Shown here one piece after another: positions 9,438-18,788 of a DNA stretch of 64,000 bases. Each line of letters opens with the position of its first letter. The first letter of the stretch is position 1. This DNA is from Hyphomicrobiales bacterium (GTDB taxonomy: Bacteria > Pseudomonadota > Alphaproteobacteria > Rhizobiales > Beijerinckiaceae). Both the position numbers and the translations under genes were made by a program. Below the pieces are notes generated by a model. It ran no database searches. It was not told the origin of the DNA and saw nothing but the letters and a program-made list of their open reading frames with translations. The DNA lies in NCBI GenBank assembly GCA_900470095.1, contig UBZM01000028.1:1-64000 (forward strand). The letters are read 5' to 3'.

Positions 9438-9589
9438 AGACGGCTCGCCCTCCGCGAAACGGCCAAACGACCTCGAGCGAGGGCGAACGCACCTAGAACT
9501 GTTCGGATTCGGATATAGCGCCACACGCGCGTCCATCCAAGTCCGGCTTCGCCAGGTGGCGGACGCTCACCCGGCGTCGCAGCTTCACT

Positions 9590-10363
9590 CTAGGCAGTGT
9601 TCAAGCCCGAAAACAACTGTCGAAGGCCGACCAACTCCACGGCGGGGTGATGGACCATTGAGCCGAGCAAGGCGTCGAGAACGGCCCAGGCCCCTGCGTC
9701 ATGGTCGCGGTGATGCAGCAACAGGCCAAGTGGGCTTTCCCCTATTTCCGCCTCACGTCTTCGTGTGAGTTCCGTGACGATCTCCTCGGCAATGGCGGGG
9801 GCCGGTCGACCGATTCGGCCGCCATGCCAGTCAATGATGTCGATCTGGGTGTTGAGGACGCAAAACCCGCGGGGCGCCGCGAAGCTGAAATGGCGGAAGC
9901 ACGAGAGACCGCTGAAGCCGAGCTCCGGCAATTCTGACGCGATATCCCTCTCGATCCGGTTCCACGGGGGGACGAAGACAGGCAGCAGGGCTGGGCCGAA
10001 GAGATCAAGAAGCCGACGTCGCGCTGCCGCGATCTCCGCGATGACGATTTCGCGTGGCCTGTGGCTTCCGAACTCGGACTTCTTCTCGCCCTGGGGCGCG
10101 TGATTGCGGTGCCAGGCGCCATGCTGACAGGGCTGCAGCAGCGGAGCGCTCCGCAAGCGCTCGCAGAGAGCGGGTTGCGCCAGGAAGGGGATGACCGCGA
10201 GCAGCACGGGCGCATCGAAATGCTCGGCAAGGGCTGCCAGCCTGTCGAGCTGCGGACTGGGCGCGATCGCGTCGTCATCGCGAAGCCAGAGCCGCAGGCG
10301 CCGGCCCTCGGTGCCCCAGCGGTCGAGTTCGGCGAGAAGGGGAGCCCAGATCGGGTTGCTCAT
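9590..10363 (-). CDS. polysaccharide deacetylase family protein (NodB-like)
   Basis: A 257-residue protein starting at the ATG at 10361-10363, which overlaps the preceding gene's stop as ATGA. The longer upstream frame is only the shadow of the glycosyltransferase. RLWLRDDDAI supplies the catalytic and metal aspartates expected of the carbohydrate esterase 4 fold, and GAWHRNH a possible metal-binding HxxxH-like pair. VFVPPWNR is the conserved beta-strand found in distant alphaproteobacterial members. The enzyme would remove acetyl groups from a sugar polymer or lipid-linked sugar. The absence of a signal peptide suggests a cytoplasmic substrate. Confidence 0.82.
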   Translation of the reverse strand: MSNPIWAPLLAELDRWGTEGRRLRLWLRDDDAIAPSPQLDRLAALAEHFDAPVLLAVIPFLAQPALCERLRSAPLLQPCQHGAWHRNHAPQGEKKSEFGSHRPREIVIAEIAAARRRLLDLFGPALLPVFVPPWNRIERDIASELPELGFSGLSCFRHFSFAAPRGFCVLNTQIDIIDWHGGRIGRPAPAIAEEIVTELTRRREAEIGESPLGLLLHHRDHDAGAWAVLDALLGSMVHHPAVELVGLRQLFSGLNTA

Positions 10364-11499
10364 GACCCCGTCGATTCCGCGCGCGCGACCTGATGTGCGG
10401 CGCGGGCCGCCTGTGCCAATGCGAGACCGTGCGAGATGATCTCGCTCGTCCGGTCGAGCGTCCGTTCCCGAAGCACGAAGTTTCGCGCGGCGCGACCCAT
10501 ATCTTCGCGCCGGTCCTTGTTCTCGACGAGCTGGGCCAACGCCGTTGCCAAAGCCGCGAGGTCGCCATCCTGTACCAGGAGCGCGGTTTCTCCATTCCGG
10601 ACGGTGGCTGCGACGCCGCCGCTGTCGAAGGCGACGACCGGGAGACCCGCGGCCTGGGCTTCGAGATAGACTAGGCCGTAGGCTTCGCCGATGCCGGGCC
10701 ACACGAAGATGTCATGTTCCGTCAGTGCCGCGCCGACAGCAGGGCGATCCAGCGCCCCGCGCCATTCGATGCGCTCGCGCGGCAGGGTCGCGAAGGCCGC
10801 TTCGACCATATCGCGCACGGGTCCGTCGCCAATGATGGTGAGGGTCCAGGGACGATCGATCAGGCGGGGGAGGCTGGCGGCAAGGGCTTGATAGCTTTCG
10901 AGCTTAACGCCTGGACGCATCATCGCGACGGTGATCAGGCGCGCGGCTGCGGCATCGGATCGGCGTTGGGGAGTGGAGGGCTCCAGGGCGATGAACGGGG
11001 GCAGCCCGAGGAAATGCGTGCGGTCCGTGGAGCGGGACTCGACGCCGCCACGATCACGCTCGGTGAAGCAGAAATGCACGTCGGCGGCGCGGAAGCCGCG
11101 CCGGGCGAGTGCGACATGCCGGGCCCATTCCCCCTCGGAGCGCCGGCCGGAATCGCTGGCCTCAGCGACGACATAGGGAATGTCGAGCCGTTTCGTGATC
11201 TCCGGCCCGAGCAGGTCGGGGGCTTTGTAATAGCTGTGATAGGTGAACCAGAGCTCCGGTCGGCTGCCATCGGTCTCCCAGGCGGTCAGCAAGGCCTCGC
11301 GCCGCCCGGCCGCCTCGGCGAGGCGCTGATCCAGGAGCGCGGGCTCCGAGCTGCGCATATAGGAGCGGGCGTCCGCGATCGGGACAACGGCATGGCCGAG
11401 CCGCGTCATCGCCTCGACGAGCTGGTGCGCCATGCGCCGGTCCCCGGAAATCCTGCCGTCCTCATACGCATTGAGCGGCGTGTGAAATGCGATCCGCAC
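10360..11499 (-). CDS. glycosyltransferase family 4 protein
   Basis: A 379-residue GT-B glycosyltransferase. The start MRIAFHTPLNA and the Rossmann-like C-terminal half with ITVAMMRPGVKLESYQAL, VWPGIGEAYGLVYLEAQAAG and PVVAFDSGG match the GT4 donor-site E-x7-E pattern. It would transfer a sugar from a nucleotide donor in the cytoplasm. It overlaps the deacetylase by four bases, so the two are coupled. The oligopeptide-type permease gene ends only 37 bases upstream, so both sets could share one message. Confidence 0.9.
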   Translation of the reverse strand: MRIAFHTPLNAYEDGRISGDRRMAHQLVEAMTRLGHAVVPIADARSYMRSSEPALLDQRLAEAAGRREALLTAWETDGSRPELWFTYHSYYKAPDLLGPEITKRLDIPYVVAEASDSGRRSEGEWARHVALARRGFRAADVHFCFTERDRGGVESRSTDRTHFLGLPPFIALEPSTPQRRSDAAAARLITVAMMRPGVKLESYQALAASLPRLIDRPWTLTIIGDGPVRDMVEAAFATLPRERIEWRGALDRPAVGAALTEHDIFVWPGIGEAYGLVYLEAQAAGLPVVAFDSGGVAATVRNGETALLVQDGDLAALATALAQLVENKDRREDMGRAARNFVLRERTLDRTSEIISHGLALAQAARAAHQVARAESTGS

Positions 11500-11536
11500 A
11501 GGATGTCAGGTCCGCGAGCAGGAGGTGGCGGCGCGC

Positions 11537-12712
11537 TCAGCGGTAGGGATCGGCCGCATCGCGCAAGCCGTCGCCAAGGAAGTTGAAGGCCAGGATGATC
11601 AGGATCACCGGAACGACCGGATAGAGCAACCAGGGATAGAGCGCCACCACATTGACGTTCTGCGCCTCGTTCAGCATCACCCCCCAGCTGGTGATCGGCG
11701 GCCTGAGCCCAAGTCCGAGGAAGCTGAGCGCCGTCTCGCCCAGGATCGTTTTCGGCACTGTGATGGTGGCCGAGGCGATGAGATGGCTCATGAAGCCCGG
11801 CACGAGATGCAGGCCGATGATGCGCGCAGGCTTGGCGCCCATCAGTTGGGCGGCCACGACATAGTCTTCCTCGCGTAGCGAGAGCAGCTTCGAGCGGACC
11901 GCACGGGCAAGACCGGTCCAGTCCATCAGGCCGAGAATCATCGTGATGCCGAAATAGACCAGCAGCGGACTCCAGGACGGCGGCATGATCGAGGCCAGCG
12001 CGAGCCAGAGCGGGATATGCGGCAGGGACTGCACGATTTCGATCACGCGCTGGATGAAGAGATCGATCTTGCCGCCGTAATAGCCGGCGATTCCGCCGAT
12101 GATGACGCCGAGGATGAAACTGACGCCGACCCCAAGCAAGCCGATGCTGAGCGATATGCGGCCGCCATAGATGATGCGCGAGAGCATGTCGCGCCCAAGC
12201 CGATCGGTGCCGAGGAGAAACAGCGTGCCGTCCTTGGGGGGACAGACGAGGTGGAGATTGCCAGGTACCAGGCGCCAGAAGTCGTAGTCGTCGCCGCGGC
12301 AGAAGAAGCGGATCGGCTGGGGCCGGCTGCGGTCGATATCGTATTCGCGCTTCAGGTTCTCCATGTTGAGGCGCTGCGTATAGGGATAGACGAAGGGACC
12401 AAGGAAGCGCCCTTCGTGGAAGAGATGCACCTCCTGCCGCGGGGCGCGGATGAAGTCGGTATTGCGCGTCGTGTAGTGATAGGGCGCCAGGAATTCGGCG
12501 AATATCACCGTCAGATACATGAGGATGATGAAGACGCCCGAAATCACCGCCAGCCGATGCTTGCGGAATTTCCACCACATCAACTGCCATTGTGACGCGA
12601 GGTACACGCGCTCCTGCTCTGGCGTCATGCGTTCGACGGCGTAGGGTTCGAACGGCGCGGTCGAGGCGGTATGCAGCAGTGGTGCGCCGTCTGGCGGGAG
12701 AGCGGGCTTCAC
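11537..12712 (-). CDS. ABC transporter permease, OppC type
   Basis: A 391-residue permease of the DppC/OppC family. The N-terminus is cytoplasmic, a membrane segment lies at about residues 55-75, and a long periplasmic loop of about 90 residues follows, with the core five segments and the EAA loop (VVAAQLMGAKPARII) afterwards. GTDRLGRDMLSRIIYGGR is the highly conserved family motif. With OppB it forms the channel. It overlaps oppB by four bases (ATGA at 12709-12712). The long loop is usual in the subgroup found with large binding proteins of 600 residues or more. Confidence 0.93.
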   Translation of the reverse strand: MKPALPPDGAPLLHTASTAPFEPYAVERMTPEQERVYLASQWQLMWWKFRKHRLAVISGVFIILMYLTVIFAEFLAPYHYTTRNTDFIRAPRQEVHLFHEGRFLGPFVYPYTQRLNMENLKREYDIDRSRPQPIRFFCRGDDYDFWRLVPGNLHLVCPPKDGTLFLLGTDRLGRDMLSRIIYGGRISLSIGLLGVGVSFILGVIIGGIAGYYGGKIDLFIQRVIEIVQSLPHIPLWLALASIMPPSWSPLLVYFGITMILGLMDWTGLARAVRSKLLSLREEDYVVAAQLMGAKPARIIGLHLVPGFMSHLIASATITVPKTILGETALSFLGLGLRPPITSWGVMLNEAQNVNVVALYPWLLYPVVPVILIILAFNFLGDGLRDAADPYR

Positions 12713-13710
12713 TTGGTGGCCGCTCCCTGGAGGCGGATGCGCGGATCGAGGATCGCGAGCGCGATGTCTGAGATCAGCACCCCGATCACGGTGAGAAACG
12801 AGAGGAACATCAGGAAGGAGCCAGCGAGGTACATGTCCTGCGCCTGCAGGGCGCGGATCAGGAGCGGCCCGGTCGTCTGAAGCGAGAGCACGATCGCGAC
12901 GATCTCTGCGCCGGAGACGATCGAGGGCAGAATGTCGCCGATATCGGAGATGAAGAAATTCAGCGACATGCGCAGCGGGTATTTGCGCAACGCCTTGCCG
13001 GGCGGCAGCCCCTTCGCGCGAGCGGTCACGTAATACTGCTTCTGGAGTTCGTCGAGCAGATTGGCGCGCACGGAGCGGATCATGCCCGCGGTGCCGCCGG
13101 CTCCGATAATGATGACGGGGATCCAGAGATGCTCCAGCACCGAGCGGAGCTTCGCCCAGCTCATCGGCTGGTTGAGATATTGTGGATCGACGAGCCCTCC
13201 GATCGAGGTGCCGAACCAGACATTGGCGAAATACATGAAGACCAGCGCCAGCAGGAAATGCGGCACGGCAAGCCCGATCAACCCGAGGAATGTAAGGCCG
13301 TAATCACCCCAGCTGTACTGATGGGTGGCGGAATAGATGCCGATCGGGAAGGCGACGACCCAGGTGAAGATGATGGTGACGAAGGAAACGATCATCGTCA
13401 GCAGCAATCGGTCCCCGACGATCTCGCTCACCGGGCGCTGATATTCGAAGGAATAACCCATGTCGCCGCGCATAAGCCCGGTGACCCAGTGGAAATAGCG
13501 CTCGATCGGCGGCTTGTCGAAACCGTATTCCGTCTTCAGGAACTCGATGCGGCTGAGATCGGCCTTCTCGCCCTGGGCCTGCATCTCGGCAGCAAGCGTC
13601 TCGAAATAGTCGCCCTCGGGCAGGTTGATGACGGTGAAGATCAGCGCGCTGGTCACCAGCAGCGTCGGCACCATCAGCAGGATGCGCTTGAGGATATATT
13701 TCAGCAGCAT
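12709..13710 (-). CDS. ABC transporter permease, OppB type
   Basis: A 333-residue permease starting LLKYILKRILLMVPTLLVTS, the standard first segment of OppB/DppB proteins. It has a periplasmic loop with YGFDKPPIERYFHWVTGLMRGDMGYSF and an EAA loop YYVTARAKGLPPGKAL. The family imports peptides, nickel, or oligosaccharides in some members such as AgpB. It lies 3 bases after the binding-protein gene and overlaps the OppC gene, so the operon is tightly packed. Confidence 0.93.
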   Translation of the reverse strand: MLLKYILKRILLMVPTLLVTSALIFTVINLPEGDYFETLAAEMQAQGEKADLSRIEFLKTEYGFDKPPIERYFHWVTGLMRGDMGYSFEYQRPVSEIVGDRLLLTMIVSFVTIIFTWVVAFPIGIYSATHQYSWGDYGLTFLGLIGLAVPHFLLALVFMYFANVWFGTSIGGLVDPQYLNQPMSWAKLRSVLEHLWIPVIIIGAGGTAGMIRSVRANLLDELQKQYYVTARAKGLPPGKALRKYPLRMSLNFFISDIGDILPSIVSGAEIVAIVLSLQTTGPLLIRALQAQDMYLAGSFLMFLSFLTVIGVLISDIALAILDPRIRLQGAATK

Positions 13711-13713
13711 CGG

Positions 13714-15672
13714 TCAGCTCTTCACCTGAGCATCGTCGAACCAGAAAGTATCGGGCATATAGCGACCAAAAAAGGCACCTGGCTCGAAGCTGTACAGGCC
13801 CTTTTCGGGCACGTTGCGCAGATTGCGCGAGACGACGACCGGCTGGAGCGTGCCGTTGACCACGCCGATCGTGAAGAGCTGCTCGGCATTGATCTTCAGC
13901 ATCGCGCGCCAGATCGTTCTGCGCTCATCATGGGTCACGCTGCTGCGCCAGGCCTGGTAGAGCCTGACCAGTTCCTGCGCCGCGGGCAGGTCAGGCTCTT
14001 CGCCTTCGCGGCCGCCGCTTTCCAGGAACTGGCCCCAACGCGGCCAGTTGAACTGCATCGACGACGTTGGGGCGAGCGCATCGGGCTCCATTTCGGCCGC
14101 GACCAGCGCGTTGTCCATGCCCGCCCAGGCCGACATCACGGTCTGGCCGGCCAGGATGCGGCGGCGAAAGACGTCGCGCTGGGTCGAGCGAGGGTAGATC
14201 TTGATCCCGACCTCCTGCAGATCCTGTTTGATCAGGTCGAGGATGTCCGTCTCTTCGGTGCTCTCACCGGCGGTTTCCACGGTAAATTCAAGGCGCTGGC
14301 CATTGGGAAGGAGCCGTATGCCGTCCTGGGCACGTTTGGTCAGGCCGATCTCGTCGAGCAGGCGGTTGGCAAGCGCCCGGTCAGCTTGCATCCACAGACT
14401 GGCGTTGGTTGCGTCATAAAGTGGGCTCTCGGGCAGCGCCGTATTGCCGCTTTCCTTGGCAAGGCCAAAGAAAATCACCTGGTTGATGTCCTTGCGATTG
14501 ATCGCGACGGAGAGGGCGCGGCGGTAACGGACATCGCGATTGAGATCGCGCCAGATCGGATCGATGGCATTCAGGTTCGGCATCAGCGCAAACCAGGAGC
14601 CTTCGGCCCGCTTCCAGAGCCTGACGTCGAAATTCATCCGCTTCGAGGCGTCCTTCAGGAAGGTGTAGTTGTCGAAACGGAGATAGCGCGCCTGGAGGTC
14701 GCTCTCGCCGGCTGCGGTCTTCGCGGGGATCAGCGAATTCGTGCCAATCGTGATCGTCACTTCGTCGACATAGGGCAACTGCCGCCCGGCCTGGTCGATG
14801 CGGTGGAAATAGGGGTTGCGCTGGAAAGCGAACTGCTCGGCGGGCAGCGATGTCAGATTGCGCCAGGGGTCGAGCGTCGGCAGATCGGGATTCTCGGGCC
14901 TGTACATGCGCGAGAACCGCTCGTGCAGCGAGCCCCAGTCCTTGACGCGCGCCGCCTTGACGCGGGCATAGAGCGTGACCTTGTCGGCATAGCGCTCGTG
15001 GAACTGCTTCAGATAGCCCGAAGGCATGAAGATATAGGTCGGTTGAGCGTCGGCGAGCGACGGCAGGAAGATCGGGTTCGGCTTGTTCCAGCTGTAGCGG
15101 ACCTCGGTCTCGCTCAGCACTTCGAAGATGGGCTTCTCGCCGCCCGCGAGCATCGCCTGGGGTGGTCCGCCCGGAGAGAGCCGCCGGTTATTGGCGAAGT
15201 CTTCCCACCAGTAGCGGAAATCCTCGGTGGTGAAGGGGCTGCCGTCGGACCAGCGATGCCCCCGCCGCAGCCTGAGGGTGAAGATGCGTCCATCCTTAAC
15301 CTCGACAGCCTCCAGGACATCCGGGGCGAGCTCGAGATTATCGTCATAGACGAGGAGCCGGGTATAGCCGTAGAGCGTCATCATCCTGATGTCGCGCTGG
15401 TCGCCCATCAGCATGCGCATCGTGCCGCCATGCCGCCCGGGAATCCGGTCCGGGCCGGACACATCGATCACGCGAGGGTCTTCCGGCAGGCGAAGCGCGA
15501 TCACCGGCATGGTGCCAGCCGCCACCTTCTCCGCCCAGTATGGGCTGTCGATGAAATCCATCGGGTTGGGTTCGCGGGCGAGCGCCCCGCGCGGCAGACC
15601 CTGAGCGGCAAGGGCGCCGGCACCGAGCAGGAGAGCGGTACGGCGTGTGGGATGCTGCCGGCGGGATGTCAT
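13714..15672 (-). CDS. ABC transporter substrate-binding protein, OppA/family 5 type
   Basis: A 652-residue binding protein, starting at the ATG at 15670-15672 that overlaps the upstream ATPase stop by one base. The frame extends upstream but only as a shadow of that ATPase. Residues 1-30 carry a twin-arginine-like leader (RRTALLLGAGALAAQG), so Tat export is likely. The family 5 layout is clear: LRLRRGHRWSDGSPFTTEDF near residue 130, and VRYRRALSVAINRKDINQ near 370. At over 600 residues it belongs to the large subgroup that includes oligosaccharide as well as peptide binders. The neighbouring polysaccharide lyase makes a sugar ligand worth testing. Confidence 0.92.
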   Translation of the reverse strand: MTSRRQHPTRRTALLLGAGALAAQGLPRGALAREPNPMDFIDSPYWAEKVAAGTMPVIALRLPEDPRVIDVSGPDRIPGRHGGTMRMLMGDQRDIRMMTLYGYTRLLVYDDNLELAPDVLEAVEVKDGRIFTLRLRRGHRWSDGSPFTTEDFRYWWEDFANNRRLSPGGPPQAMLAGGEKPIFEVLSETEVRYSWNKPNPIFLPSLADAQPTYIFMPSGYLKQFHERYADKVTLYARVKAARVKDWGSLHERFSRMYRPENPDLPTLDPWRNLTSLPAEQFAFQRNPYFHRIDQAGRQLPYVDEVTITIGTNSLIPAKTAAGESDLQARYLRFDNYTFLKDASKRMNFDVRLWKRAEGSWFALMPNLNAIDPIWRDLNRDVRYRRALSVAINRKDINQVIFFGLAKESGNTALPESPLYDATNASLWMQADRALANRLLDEIGLTKRAQDGIRLLPNGQRLEFTVETAGESTEETDILDLIKQDLQEVGIKIYPRSTQRDVFRRRILAGQTVMSAWAGMDNALVAAEMEPDALAPTSSMQFNWPRWGQFLESGGREGEEPDLPAAQELVRLYQAWRSSVTHDERRTIWRAMLKINAEQLFTIGVVNGTLQPVVVSRNLRNVPEKGLYSFEPGAFFGRYMPDTFWFDDAQVKS

Positions 15673-17552
15673 CAGACCAACTCCCTGTGGTTCGCTTCCG
15701 GACGGGCCAGGACATAGTGGCCTTCGCCCAGGGATAGCGGCTCGAGGCTGACGCCGGGTTCCGGTCTGAAGGCCGGCGCCCAATGGCTGTAATCGGAGGC
15801 ACCCCCGGGCGCGACGAGCTTGAAATCGAGCTTGCGGTCGAGATCGGCGAAGGGGACCGAGCGCAGCAGGGCTTTCGTATAGGGGTGCGCGGGTGAGGCA
15901 AAGAGCGCGTGACGCGGCGCGAGTTCGACGATGTGGCCATTGGCCATGACCGCGATCCGGTCTGCCATATAATTCACCACGGCGAGATTGTGCGAAATGA
16001 ACAGGAAGGTGAGGCCGCGCTCGGCCTGCAGGTCCTTGAGCAGATTGAGGATCTGCGCCTGCACTGAGACATCGAGGGCAGATACCGGCTCGTCGCAAAC
16101 GATCAGGTCCGGATCGAGCGCGAGCGCGCGCGCGATGCCGATGCGCTGGCGCTGGCCGCCGGAGAAGGAATGCGGGTAGCGGCTGAGGAAGCGCGGATCG
16201 AGCCCGACGCTCTCCATCAGGCTGCGCACGCGGGCCGTCTGCTCGGCGCCGTCACCGCGCTCGTGAATCACCAGCGGCTCGCGCAGGATGTTCATGACGG
16301 TCATGCGCGGCGACAGAGACGAGACCGGGTCCTGGAAGATCATCTGGACTCGCTGACGGAACCGCCGCAGCTCCTCGCCCTGCAGGGAGAGGACGTCTGT
16401 CGGGCCGAACCCGTCATTGAAGGTCACCGCCCCGGCATCGGGCGTGATCGCGCGCATGATGATCTTGCTGACGGTGGTCTTGCCGCAGCCGCTCTCGCCG
16501 ACGAGGCCAAGACATTCGCCGCGTGCGATGTCGAACCCGACATCGTCGACCGCAAGCACCGTCGCCTGGGTGCCCTTGCTGAAGAACCCGCGCGAGCCAG
16601 TGGTGTAGGTCTTGCGCAAGTGGCGCACGCTCAGCAAGGGCGGCGCATTGGCAGGCCGGGAGATGAGCGGGGCGGCACGCGGCGTTGCCGCAGGCTGGGC
16701 ACGTGCCTCGCGCAATGCGACCAGCCGCTCGCCCTCCTGCATGTCGAAATGCGGCGAGGCTTTCAGCAGCGCTTTGAGATACGGGTGTCGCGGACGTCGG
16801 AAGATATCCTCGACAGGACCGCTTTCCATGATCTCGCCGTGATAGATCACCACGACTTCGTCGGCCATGTTGGCAACGACGCCGAGATCATGGGTGATGA
16901 GCAGGATCGCCATGCCCATCTCGGCCTGGAGATCTCGCATCAGGTCGAGCACCTGGGCCTGGATGGTGACGTCGAGAGCAGTGGTCGGCTCGTCCGCGAT
17001 CAGCAGGGCAGGCTGGCAGATCAGGGCCATGGCGAGCATGGCGCGCTGACGCAGGCCGCCGGAAAGCTCGAACGGGTAATAGCCGTAGGCGCGCACCGGG
17101 TCCTTGAAGCCGACGCGCCGAAGCATCGTCTCGATCTGCCGGCGTGCCGAAGCATCATCGGTCGGGCGATGCAATTGCAGGGCTTCCTCGATCTGGTTGC
17201 CGATGGTGTGCACCGGTGAGAGCGAGGACATCGGCTCTTGGAAGATCATGCCGATACGGCCGCCGCGCAGCGCGCGAATCTCCTCGCCTTCGGCGGTCAG
17301 GTCCGCAATGTCGATCACGGTGCCCCGGTCGAGCGGATCGCGAAACAGGATCTCACCGCCGGTGACGGCGCCCGCGCGGGGCAGGAGCCCCATGATCGCC
17401 TGCGAGATCACCGATTTGCCGGATCCGGACTCGCCGACAAGGGCAACTGTCTTCCCCGCGGGGACACGCAGACTGACCCCCTTCACGACATCCCGGGCGA
17501 ACCCGTGCACCGTGAAACCGATCCGCAAATCGCTGATCCGCAAGATATCCAT
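15672..17552 (-). CDS. ABC transporter ATP-binding protein, fused OppD-OppF
   Basis: A 626-residue protein carrying two complete ABC ATPase domains. Domain 1 has GESGSGKSV near residue 40 and signature [11 protein letters not shown]. Domain 2 has GESGCGKTT near 355 and signature [11 protein letters not shown], with Walker B in each ([12 protein letters not shown] and [12 protein letters not shown]). Both end in the oligopeptide-transporter C-terminal motif region ([16 protein letters not shown]). It is the first gene of a minus-strand operon running through the binding protein and both permeases. All ATPase residues are intact. Confidence 0.95.
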   Translation of the reverse strand: MDILRISDLRIGFTVHGFARDVVKGVSLRVPAGKTVALVGESGSGKSVISQAIMGLLPRAGAVTGGEILFRDPLDRGTVIDIADLTAEGEEIRALRGGRIGMIFQEPMSSLSPVHTIGNQIEEALQLHRPTDDASARRQIETMLRRVGFKDPVRAYGYYPFELSGGLRQRAMLAMALICQPALLIADEPTTALDVTIQAQVLDLMRDLQAEMGMAILLITHDLGVVANMADEVVVIYHGEIMESGPVEDIFRRPRHPYLKALLKASPHFDMQEGERLVALREARAQPAATPRAAPLISRPANAPPLLSVRHLRKTYTTGSRGFFSKGTQATVLAVDDVGFDIARGECLGLVGESGCGKTTVSKIIMRAITPDAGAVTFNDGFGPTDVLSLQGEELRRFRQRVQMIFQDPVSSLSPRMTVMNILREPLVIHERGDGAEQTARVRSLMESVGLDPRFLSRYPHSFSGGQRQRIGIARALALDPDLIVCDEPVSALDVSVQAQILNLLKDLQAERGLTFLFISHNLAVVNYMADRIAVMANGHIVELAPRHALFASPAHPYTKALLRSVPFADLDRKLDFKLVAPGGASDYSHWAPAFRPEPGVSLEPLSLGEGHYVLARPEANHRELV

Positions 17553-17654
17553 GAGCTGCTAACGCCTGAACCCCGTATTCACTCCCGGGTCACCGGGTCC
17601 CCCTGGCACTAGACGTGGAAAGTTGCGTCTTGCCAATCTCTGTCTTGCGCGCGC

Positions 17655-18629
17655 TCATTCCGGCGGACATTGCCCGTTCCGAATGACATCCGCGCAACGC
17701 GGCCCGCGCCGGAAATCGTCGTAGCTTACGCTCCACGAGCCCTGGTTGGCGGCACGGTAAGGTCCGAACTTGAAATACTGCTTCTTTCCGAGGCCTGGGC
17801 CGCCATGGCCGATCGGGCCCTTGATCGTGGCGACGTGTCGGCCGTTCGCCACGATCTCGACATGGCCGTTGCCCTGCGGGCCGGGGCTCGAGCGAAAGAC
17901 GAAATCGATCCAGCCCGCGCGAGCAGGCGGCAGCCCGGCGTGATGGGTCACCTGGATCGCTGGTGCGCAGGCATTGAAATAGGCGGGATAGTCGGCGCGC
18001 GTGCTGCCGGTCTCGAGCGCAACCAGTGCGCGCGTCTGCCGCGCGACACGACGGTTCACGGCCAGGGCCTCACCGGGGAGACAGCCGTCCGGGCGTTCTG
18101 TGCCGCCGATCGGAAAGACCTCGATCATGTCGGTCTCTATGGTGACACCAAGCCGCCCCTGAAACAGCCTGAGCGCCAGAAAGGGCGAATAATCTCCCTC
18201 TGCTCCGGGCGTGATCTGGCGCTTCCACTGCGCCATGACATAGCGGGCATCGTCCTGCGGCACGGGATCGTCGAGGCGTATGGCGAAGCCGTGCCAGACC
18301 GTCTGATCGTAGCTTGCCAAGACCTCGGGCCTCTCCCAGACCTCGGCCCTTTCGCTGCAGTTGCGCGCGCCCTTCGCGCAGAGCGGCTTGACCGACAGGG
18401 TCAGCGCACCTCTGCCATCCAGGGTGGCTTTCTCCTGAAATGTCACCTGCCCGGCGCGCTGTTCGGCATTGTCCTTGTAGTAGAGCCCGCCTTCGGGCGT
18501 GAAGCGCCCGGCGTCGAAGCGGTCCCTGAGGAGCAGCGAAGATCCGTCCTGCGCCGCAACATATGACGACGTTGCCAGCGCGAGCAGGACAATCCCTGCC
18601 AACCGGCGTCCGACACCTCTCAGCCGCAT
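17655..18629 (-). CDS. exported polysaccharide lyase, heparin lyase I-like family
   Basis: A 324-residue protein. The chosen ATG (18627-18629) follows GGAGG at a good distance; a much longer frame continues upstream but is antisense to the ABC gene. Residues 1-26 form a signal peptide ending VAAQ. The mature protein has the beta-jelly-roll features of the Polysacc_lyase family: RAEVWERPE, WHGFAIRLDD, YVMAQWKRQ, then YFKFGPYRA near the C-terminus. Such enzymes cleave uronic-acid polysaccharides. It lies just upstream of the Opp-type operon on the same strand and divergent from the ABC-cyclase block. The substrate is unknown. Confidence 0.8.
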   Translation of the reverse strand: MRLRGVGRRLAGIVLLALATSSYVAAQDGSSLLLRDRFDAGRFTPEGGLYYKDNAEQRAGQVTFQEKATLDGRGALTLSVKPLCAKGARNCSERAEVWERPEVLASYDQTVWHGFAIRLDDPVPQDDARYVMAQWKRQITPGAEGDYSPFLALRLFQGRLGVTIETDMIEVFPIGGTERPDGCLPGEALAVNRRVARQTRALVALETGSTRADYPAYFNACAPAIQVTHHAGLPPARAGWIDFVFRSSPGPQGNGHVEIVANGRHVATIKGPIGHGGPGLGKKQYFKFGPYRAANQGSWSVSYDDFRRGPRCADVIRNGQCPPE

Positions 18630-18788
18630 CCTCGTTCCTCCGCGCATTGTGATCGAAACATGCGGCCGGAGGCCAAGCAAGCCGTGGGCATGCCGCATTG
18701 CGACATTGCGCAAGCGCCGTGACTGACACACATATGACGCGAAACTCAATAAGCGGTGCACCATCCGGTCCGCCAGACAGGACGTCCC

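Noticed and set aside
13129..15717. An 862-residue plus-strand open frame
   Set aside because: It is antisense to the OppB and OppA-type genes. Its translation is rich in Asp/Gly/Arg without any motif, as expected from the GC-rich complementary frame.
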